Source: Phoronis australis (lineage: Eukaryota > Phoronida > Phoronidae). Taken from it: a stretch of DNA of 64,000 nucleotides. Shown one piece after another: positions 56,216 through 64,000 of the stretch. The notes beneath the pieces were generated by a model, which saw only the letters and a program-made list of their open reading frames with translations, was not told where the DNA came from and ran no database searches. How positions within the stretch are numbered: the first letter of the stretch is position 1; each line of letters starts with the position of its first letter. The DNA lies in the NCBI GenBank assembly GCA_002633005.1, contig NMRA01000002.1, forward strand, positions 2,326,655-2,390,654, read 5' to 3'. The translations under genes and the position numbers were made by a program.

Positions 56216-57807
56216 AATTGTCTCTTGTCATCTCAACTCCATGCATCTTGAGAGATTGTTCGCATGCAGTTACATCCTGGCTGCTCATAGAGAAAGCTGA
56301 CTTACCCATCACTTAGTGTAAACGGATCCTTATCGTCGTCCTGATCTGGCGAGTTAGATCGGATAGACATAGCGGTCTTTGTACAGCGTTTTGTGCTAAA
56401 AATTTGACTAACTTCAGCAATAACATGTATCACCTATTAACTGTAGACTTTCTCAAGATGGAGTGCTAGTGTGACCACAGTGATCGATCAATAGTGACGG
56501 ACTTACAGTCAATAAATATTTCGTTGTTTTCTGGTATGTTGAATTTTATTAACAATATAAACAACAGAACACCATTGATCCTCATTGATTGGGCATTTGA
56601 ACACTTGCGAGGAATTCGTTTGTTGTTATTCATGTCCCTTTTGATTATTGGTTTGCATATTGTCACCGGATGCTAAGATGACAATGTCAAGTAAAAGTCT
56701 TAGCCTCGTTGCAGCCTCCGGCTTCGTGCTAGCATAGGCCATAGTTGTCTGCCAAGATTCTTGAATATTGGCTTTCATATTGGAAACTCAGGATACTGGC
56801 CCGGATACCGAGACTATGATTGTGCTGCTTTGGCACTCAGCGGACAACAATGTAATTATTGCGATGAACGTACAGTATATGTGCCCATGTAATTGTTGGG
56901 AGAGAGACCTTTTGTTACTTAATGTAATAAGGCTACTTGACGTCCAGAACAGATTGGAGTCATCTAGTCTCTGTTATGGTACTTAGAAAGCGTTAACATT
57001 TTAATGGAAACCTACGTAAATTTTGTTTAAGCTCTATCAATTTTATTTCACGATGTCTTATGAAGTATTGCACTGGTTTATTACATCGTAACATTGTTTA
57101 ATGCATTCAACTTTGTAAACCATGACCGGCTCAAAACCCATAACCTACGAGAACAAAATACCAGTCTTAGTGTGCACAATTTAAAGAAAAATCAGTTATT
57201 TTTAGAGCAATTGCATCCAGTTTTTGTTTTGTTTGTTGTCATCATAATTTTTAAAATGGACCCACATCATGGTGAACTTGTGACCGCACCATTTAAATGT
57301 CCTGTGAACCAACCTGAGCCACTACCAATGAACTCAAAGGAGTTGTGTACGTACAGTAATTATGATCGTGCACCGGAGCGACACCTGGCAGGTGTGGTCA
57401 CAGTTTTTATTTAACTTATCATACGTTTTGACCTAATAATCTATGCTACCGAGACCAATATATCAAAGTTTTATCTCAAGAGCAAATATTATGCTGACGT
57501 TCTCTGGGTGTTGCCCGTAAAGTTTTATAAATCCTTTAAAACGGATATAAGAACAGGAAACAAACTATTCTCTTCATTTGATCACCGACCATGGTCAACA
57601 TATAACTTCAGAAACGTTTTTTCACACTACGTCGTACGTTCCCTCAGCTGATTGCATAGGGACTATTGTGTGACATTAAAGTCCAGTTCACGGCACAAAG
57701 ATAACGGAACAAGAGCATCGTTAATTCGAGTTGAGCTGATAACGTTGGACAGTCTGGAAATTTCTGGAGCTACTTTATGTAGGTCGGTTTAAATTCACAC
57801 AACAAAA
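56216..57807. other. No gene identified
   Basis: No splice-bounded or recognisable frame is seen. A weak reverse-transcriptase-like string (FNAFNFVNHDRL, about 57097-57132, +) is too isolated to annotate. Confidence 0.45.
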
Positions 57808-58078
57808 ATGTTTAAGTTCTGGACTAGAAGAACGAAAAAGAAGAAGTCGAAGGCCCCTTGGGACTTTCACGGAAGTCTACGCATGGATGATGACGACCTG
57901 GATTCCTCCTTTGCCAGGCACACGTTTCATTCCACGCCAGATTTACAGAAACTTCAGGGGTCATGCAACTCGGGCGTGTTGTTGAAGTCACAGAGTTCCT
58001 CCATGTTGCTTATTGCTCGCGAACTGCCAAGTGACAGAGATGCATATAATTTGAACAACAACGAAAATGACGAAGAAG
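57808..58078 (+). CDS. Exon 1 of the 57.8-63.6 kb gene
   Basis: 90 codons plus one base, ending NNNENDEE before donor G|GTGAGT. A poly-basic start (RRTKKKKSK) suggests a cytosolic or membrane-proximal segment; there is no signal peptide. Confidence 0.65.
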
Positions 58079-61000
58079 GTGAGTGTTGTGAACAATAACG
58101 TGTACTCGTTTCTTTCTATTGCCAATTTTTGATGTGCAGTATTTCTCACCAGCACAAGATGTCACGTTCGTCAGTTGTATATCTAATTTAATTAATGAAA
58201 AGAGACATTCGGTGTTAGGGCTTTCCAGTTTCCAGGTGTCTAGTTTGTTTACCATCAGACAACTTGTATTGGATACTTTGGGTCAAACTGAAGATTTTGA
58301 ACAGATATGTCGTGTTGAAAAAGTGACACAAAGAGTGGCTGCGTTGGATGATTTGCGTCACATTTCGTTTCATGTAGTTTTGAACTAACGCTAGAGTCAA
58401 TCTTTAGAAACGACCAACAAGCACTTTCTCGGGCGTCTTTCGTTAGTTGAATGTTGTAATCGTTCATTTCATATTTCACAAAACTCTATATTATGTGTGT
58501 CAGATGCAAGTTGAACTATATTCTGAAGGCACAAACATTTTTCAATCAAGTAAATGTAAACTGATGAGTCAGCCAGCGTAGGACTTTCGTGAGTAAAAAA
58601 TCTGAATTGCGTGATAATTTTACCAGTACAATGTATCAAATGAACGTTGACATCGAATGGGGTTATCTAATTACCGGGTGTGCGATAAAATATTTTGCAA
58701 TAAACTAGCCATACCTGTTTAGATAATGTGGATTTAGTTGGGCGTTAAACATGAACCCCACGTGATCCACTTTTAAATTTAGAACAAATTTCGAAATGCA
58801 AGCAGCAGGGTGCCATTTATGAGTTGATATTATTTACGAGCAAGTCGAAAATATAAAGTCAATTCTAACGCTAACTAATTTATTCAAAACGCGTTCTCGC
58901 AATTATGGTATGCTTATGAATTGAAAAATCTGCTAGTTCAATGCATTCTAAACTATGTTGTGATTTCGCCTAAAGCTGATTTCGTCATGTGCTCATGCAC
59001 GTAATTAGTATCTCAACTGATCAAAACCTGTAACAGAATCCTTACCACGTCACTAGCACAATGTCGATCTGGTGGACCGAGGCAGTCTGTTTTCCCAGCC
59101 ATAGCCGTCGATAAACTCCGCTAAGCGTTACTCACGCTGTGCGAAGCTTTAGTCACCCTTGTCTATTCAGCAGATTTTGCAAGGGGTAGTCGACCTTAGT
59201 CCAAAGTTTTGAGGCTTGACGTGTGCTGCAGAGCGTTATTTTGTTTATAGTTATTCAAATGACCTAGCGGTAGTTTATGCCTGTTCGTAAGCTAAAATAT
59301 AGTTCAGTGTACTTTTAGTTACACAATTACATATCGGAGTTTTACAAAATTCCCCTCATGGTAACGTCTTTTGGTTGGTGAATAAATCCTGTATGTTCTA
59401 AACTGGTGAGAACGAAATAACGAGTGCTTTTAAAAAAGCACACGTGTCAGTGACTTGGCTGCAATGAGATATATATATAGCTCAGTGACTGGCATATTCT
59501 CATCCGCTGACGTGCTGTGCGCGTGCGAGGAAAGCAGCCAGTCAGAAATCGGGGAGATATCCGGCAGCCTGCTAACAATGGAGATTGACGTCATTGTTAC
59601 GAACTCGATATTTTGTTTAGTGTTTGCATTTTTTAGGAAGGCCTTATACTGTTAATATAAACTGGCAGTCAATGTTGAAATTAAAATTTGTTGTGTTAAT
59701 CTATTTTTGAATTTTTATAGTTAGAAAACGACAATAAACAAAAATATCTACCACAAACGGCAAACTGTTTGACTATATTTCGTGGCCATTGGTCATGTCT
59801 CAATCTCATGCACTTTTCGAAAAATATTTTTGCGTGACAGGTATTAAGATGATTTAAAAATCAAAGTATAACAGATTTACAAGTATATAACTACAAAGAA
59901 ACTGTAACAGAGAGCACTGGCAGTCCATTATGCTGAATATATTTGGCAATGGTTTATTCATGTAGACATGTGCATGTTGTGACCAAATTTGTAAAACGTG
60001 ACATTTTTATACATGTAGCATGGCACAAGGACATCTAAAAATCGCTAATGTAACAATCAATATTTGAGGGCTCATTGAGAATTCAGTGCATTATTTTGTC
60101 AATAACCCGTTAGATGGCGACGCCGACTCGGGCCGGGACACAGTTTACAGCAGCCAAGACTTCCAAGCAGAGTTCACTGACGGAGCTGAGAATGAAATGC
60201 CACCCCCGAGAGAAGTCCATCGTCAGTTTGAAGAATACCTGGTGAGCATGCTATGTTTAATTATAATAACTGGTATACGTACATGTATATGTGTCTAATT
60301 TCTGGCTATTTCTAAACAAACTCTGTCGGCAAGAAAAACGTTTATTAGAAACTAGCAGTAGCGCGGAATTGAGAAGACTAGAAAATTAGCAGCAGTCGAA
60401 CGCTCTGCAGTAAATTGTAGAGTACCTACATGTAAGCCTATTTTAAATGGCAAAGACACCGGCCTGGATTCCAACGATTGCCTAGGTGGAGTTCCAACAG
60501 CAGATCGCAAAATATTGACTTGCACCATTAGCAAAAAATCTTCAGTCATGGAACGGAAACCCTGAATTTATTCAACGCCATTATTCAAATTCAACACTCA
60601 AACCTCGCCAAAAATCAGTACAGTGGCCACTACCGTGTGATAACAGACTACTGGAAATTTCTGAATATAGAGCTATGGGCGGCTATTCGGAAAACGAGCA
60701 TTCAAACGTAAATGAAACCGAATAAACGACCGGGCACATTTTCGGAAATTAGAAATTTTGTCAAATATTTCATGATGCATTTTTTGTCAAACAAACATAG
60801 TTATGAATTTTTATTCAAATGAACTCATCCTTGTTCATGGATGTACACTGAAATTGTATTTCACTAATAAAAACTTTCTTCGTTCATACTTACTGAGCAC
60901 TCAACAAACACACTGCGTTAAAAATACCCTTCATCATGTGCTCACAGATTTTCAAAACATGCAAGCAGTTACCGAAAATATGCTCAGGAGAACACTTTTA

Positions 61001-63559
61001 TGTGGATATATTTTCGAGAATTCCCGGTAGTAAGTTCCTGAAAATAGTTGCGAAAAAACTCGCTTTTCACTGATGTGGTTTTGTGAATTTTTCCGAGAGC
61101 TTTCCTTGCGAGAAACTAGGTTTACCGAACGCTGTAATGACAGACAAAGGGGAGAATTCACAGTTTGTAATAAATCATAAAGCACAACGGATTTGTTGTT
61201 CTAGAACAATGGCCAAAGGTTATAGTCCCAAGAAGTCTAACCATCCACAAAAATTAATATAATCCAAAATTCCAGGTTTTCAGTTCTGTCCATAAAAACG
61301 GCAAGGAATCTTAAGCTGCTGTATACATGTACAGTACCATATCTGGCGTTAAAATACTGGCATTGCTTATTTCCTCATCCAAAACGAATTTATGTAGGTT
61401 TATTATCCTTTGGATTGGAGTTGGAACTGTTTTCAGTATATCTCACGGAATTCCCCTGACCGCCGAACTGCCTGAAACTAACCCGTCGTGATACTAAGAA
61501 ACCGGATGAAGCAATAACGGGTGTCGGTGTCTCTCAAGCCGAAATATCATTTCAAATGTGAGTAAGAATCAAGATGAGGCCAATTTTTAACAGTTGGTGA
61601 TCTAGGTTTTTGGCAGATGAAGACACGGTTTGTTTCCCCTTTAAGTCGAAAAACAAAAACGACAATTTACTGGATGTGCTGTTTGAATGACCAGAGATCT
61701 TCTATGTGCAAATTATTATCTTAGGCATCGTGTTTCACACAATGGCAGCTGTCGCGTTTTGATTTAATTATGCGTCTCAGGAGATAAGATTTGTCAGAAC
61801 TTTTTGTTTTTTATGGTTATAGTAAGGTTGGAATGAGATTGATAGATGTTTGGTTTGGCTTTATAAACGGCTTCGTTTTCATTTTATAATACCCTGAAGG
61901 TCAAGAATATTTGAAAACTGTCTCATGACAATCGACTCACGTTACTGTAGGCGTACTAACGTCATGAAGATGTACATGTATGAGAAAGGCGTAATCAAGT
62001 AGCCTCTACCTGTAGTGCACGAGCTGTTATCAAGAGTTCCAGCCCATGCAAGAACGTTAACTCAGTTGAGACACAAGGCCAACACGTACATGTACATGTA
62101 GTAGGGATGGTTAAAGCGGCACCAAACAGGAGCACGCTGCGAAAACACAAAGTTTTGATATAGGCCCATGCACCACTTACCATACAACTATGAAATTTGT
62201 CTTTTTGTTCATTACTAAGTTTAAAAGTGATCTATGGTCCCGGAAAGAACTGACATTCACACCAAGCTTATAAAACCACGAGGGAAACTGTGTTAAAATC
62301 TGAGCTGAGCTCCGTTAACGTAAGAATCTCGAAAGTAGAGCTAGTGCGATCACATGCTTTGCTTGTAATTATACATGGTGATATCTTGTGAAAACTTCGC
62401 GATTCTATTGCGTCTACGAAACAGGTATCGGCACTCTGGGATGCCCAGGCATTAGTTTTCGTCTGTCGGTAAAAAGGTCGTTTACCAACAAGCTGTCAAA
62501 TTCCTACAGTAAATGAACTACGTAGTTATTTTCTGCCGTTTGCTTATGTTGCATTTCACTACATCGGCGCTTAGACGGCATAAACAAAAATCAAATAACT
62601 CCTTCCTCTCTGGATAACAAAACCTATAGTAAGGATTCTACATCGGTGACCATCGAAACTATCTGCGACTGACAGAGTCTTAAAGAAAGCTCTTCGGATG
62701 ATTTTGGTTGACCAACCCTAGAATTGCGGAGGCGAAAACGGCACGTGTGGACTTCGCATTGCGTTTGACTTGTGTTGCCGACTTACCGGTACTCGAAAAT
62801 AAATCAAGATTGGGAATGAGGACGTTGACAAGGATCAAAGTGCTTCGGTAAAGAGTTTAACATCGACATGACCAAATGCAATTTTAAGTAAACAAATAAT
62901 ACATTTACACATTTTGAATATACTTAAACAATTTTTTCAGTTCTCATGAATTAGGGATGTTATTTTCCGTGTCTGGGATTCTAATTCCGTTACAAACTCA
63001 AGTCACAGGCAATGGGTGACGCACCTTAGGTGGCTGGCAGCGATAGCCCCCACTTATTTCAGTGCTGCGCCGCCCATGGTCAAATAGGTAGCGCACCATA
63101 GGTGTCTGGGGACTAAACCCCCACTTATTTCAGTGCTGCGCCGCCCATGGTCAAATAGGTAGCGCACCATATGGGTCTGGGGGTTATACCAACCACTTAT
63201 TTCAGTACTACGCCGCCCATGTACGTACATTGTACGTGTGTTAGGGTTGGTTAGTCTGAATAAACAATAAGGCGTCTATGAAGTCACTGACGCTCCCTGC
63301 TGCCTACGGAATCAGACTCTGACCACAGAAGGGTGTGTTATCAGACCGATTCTTTGAGAAAGGCGCAATTCAACCTTCGTTTTTAGCCAGCTTAAGAGAT
63401 CGAAATGCAGCAGATGACGCGCTACTTGTGACCTTGCTCATTGGAATAGGTTTCTTTTTGATTTTGTCCACCGGTCTTGGTGTCGGTATGAGCCAGGTGA
63501 CTGTTGACAAGCTCTCACATTGCATACGACAACAACTATTCACGAAATCTCTCATTCAG
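57808..63559 (+). CDS. Probable gene with basic/acidic N-terminus and a membrane segment; 3 exons, 3' end outside window
   Basis: Exon 1 (57808-58078) starts at an ATG in good context (AACAAAAATG) and reads MFKFWTRRTKKKKSKAPWDF, then an acidic stretch DDDDLDSSF and LHSTPDL-type Ser-rich sequence. Exon 2 (60114-60241) joins in phase 1 and restores an Asp codon: DGDADSGRDTVYSSQDFQAE to HRQFEEYL. A third exon (63329-63559) is open, starts in phase 0 as needed, and contains a hydrophobic stretch ALLVTLLIGIGFFLILSTGL followed by GVGMSQVTVDKLSHCIRQ. That last stretch has the general look of the first membrane helices of SLC10-type transporters (GLG…His-x-x-Arg), but the match is weak. Membership of exon 3 in this gene is inferred from strand, order and phase only. 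Confidence 0.5.
60114..60241 (+). CDS. Exon 2 of the 57.8-63.6 kb gene
   Basis: Acceptor CCCGTTAG|AT, donor CTG|GTGAGC. 42 codons rich in Asp, Glu and Gln. Phase agrees with exon 1 and leaves phase 0. Immediately after the donor the + strand is again open from about 60361 for 68 codons, which could be an alternative terminal exon. Confidence 0.6.
60242..63328. other. No convincing exon; intron of the preceding gene if exon 3 belongs to it
   Basis: Both strands were read; only short frames without supported boundaries are present, apart from the 68-codon open stretch starting near 60361. The micro-MITE cluster at 63019-63222 is listed separately. Confidence 0.4.
63019..63222. mobile_element. 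Micro-MITE family C, three tandem units
   Basis: Three head-to-tail units of about 70 bp read GCGCACC(A)TAGGTG.CTGG…CCCCACTTATTTCAGTGCTGCGCCGCCCATG. The first two are separated by GTCAAATAGGTA, suggesting unit amplification after insertion. Confidence 0.75.
63329..63559 (+). CDS. Membrane-segment exon, possible exon 3
   Basis: Acceptor GACTCTGACCACAG|AAG, donor CAG|GTTTTA (weak). 77 codons beginning KGVLSDRFFEKGAIQPSFLA. The ~21-residue hydrophobic helix at codons 31-51 is a credible transmembrane segment. A stop follows at 63604 if the donor is not used. Confidence 0.5.
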
Positions 63560-64000
63560 GTTTTATTTTCATTTCGCATGGCAACATCGTGTTTGATGCT
63601 TTAACACATCACACTAAACAAACCATAACCGTGGCGGTGCCCAGGGGAACGAGCATCTGCCACACCTCTATAATCCCTTGGCGCTGTTAACCATAACATA
63701 CCTGAAGTTCAAGTTTTTGCCAGCCTCATCCCAAAGTCTCAAGATGGCGCCGATTACCTATTTGAAGCTTGGTGAGGAGGTTTTGCGAGCTGATTGACCA
63801 CAGGCTTTCATCGTTGACAAGCGCAACACAAGAAATCCTCAGACACCTAAGTTTCTGAATACTTGACAGTTCTTGAAACTGAATTCTTGTCCCGAATTTT
63901 TGACGTACTATATTTCCGGGAAAGTGAATCAGGTTCTAAGTCAGATTTTAACTATTTTCACTGTCGTTGTTGTTGCTACCATTCGTGATTCGGAAGACAA
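63560..64000. other. No accepted gene; possible short first exon at 63743
   Basis: AAGATGGCGCCG at about 63740 is a good start context and is followed after ten codons by a G|GTGAGG donor (MAPITYLKL). That is too little to annotate as a gene. Confidence 0.3.

Noticed and set aside
57094-57414. 106-codon frame with FNAFNFVNHDRL resembling a reverse transcriptase motif
   Set aside because: The conserved aspartates are missing and nothing else around it resembles a retroelement.
60361-60567. 68-codon open stretch without start (RGIEKTRKLAAVERSAV…) after exon 2
   Set aside because: Would imply a ~120-bp intron and could be a terminal exon, but chance openness at this length is common; kept only as an alternative.
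1-64000. CRISPR arrays, bacterial operons, phage or viral genes, rRNA or intact tRNA genes
   Set aside because: None found; tRNA-like boxes belong to SINEs and the gene structure is eukaryotic throughout.

Overview
This window is eukaryotic, most likely from a marine invertebrate animal. Its protein-coding parts are short exons with GT..AG splice sites separated by introns of up to about 8 kb. It is AT-rich, full of short non-autonomous DNA transposons and tRNA-derived SINEs, and rich in TACATGTA-type words. I cannot name the species. Three single-N joins and two larger N gaps (22 and 408 bases) show a draft assembly. At each single-N join the sequence on one side is repeated on the other, which points to contig ends or haplotypes that were not merged.

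Left part (1-28 kb). The best-supported gene is a complete seven-exon N-sulfoglucosamine sulfohydrolase (SGSH, lysosomal heparan sulfamidase) on the + strand at 5605-23292, predicted 515 residues. Every intron phase agrees and the active-site residues are present. Upstream, on the opposite strand, one exon at 1226-1058 encodes the N-terminal tail of a SulP/SLC26 anion transporter, best read as SLC26A11. SGSH and SLC26A11 are head-to-head neighbours in human, so this looks like an ancient conserved divergent pair: an enzyme that frees sulfate in the lysosome next to a sulfate/anion transporter. A GC-rich stretch at about 5.26-5.56 kb lies where a shared promoter would be. The SGSH introns carry MITEs, a SINE, two tandem repeats and a dead LINE.

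Middle part (28-40.4 kb). A 279-residue orphan reading frame (+), a small acidic protein (-), several isolated candidate exons, a terminal exon (+) just after the 408-N gap, and a small three-exon gene (-, about 40.34-39.68 kb) with a polyadenylation signal overlapping the end of its last exon region. None of these is recognised.

Right part (40.9-64 kb). A coiled-coil protein gene on the - strand (51147-40930, 5' end missing) has phase-compatible exons, two of which join to repeat the same 'CD-LQRK-DA-Q / CNSL-DEN' module. A probable + strand gene from 57808 has a basic, acidic-patch cytoplasmic-type N-terminus and, if the last exon belongs to it, a hydrophobic membrane segment. Two unmerged duplicated blocks (42.4-46.6 kb and 52.1-54.7 kb) lie within and upstream of the coiled-coil gene. 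They differ by transposon-sized insertions, so they give a view of two haplotypes. A degenerate LINE lies at 55.4-56.2 kb.
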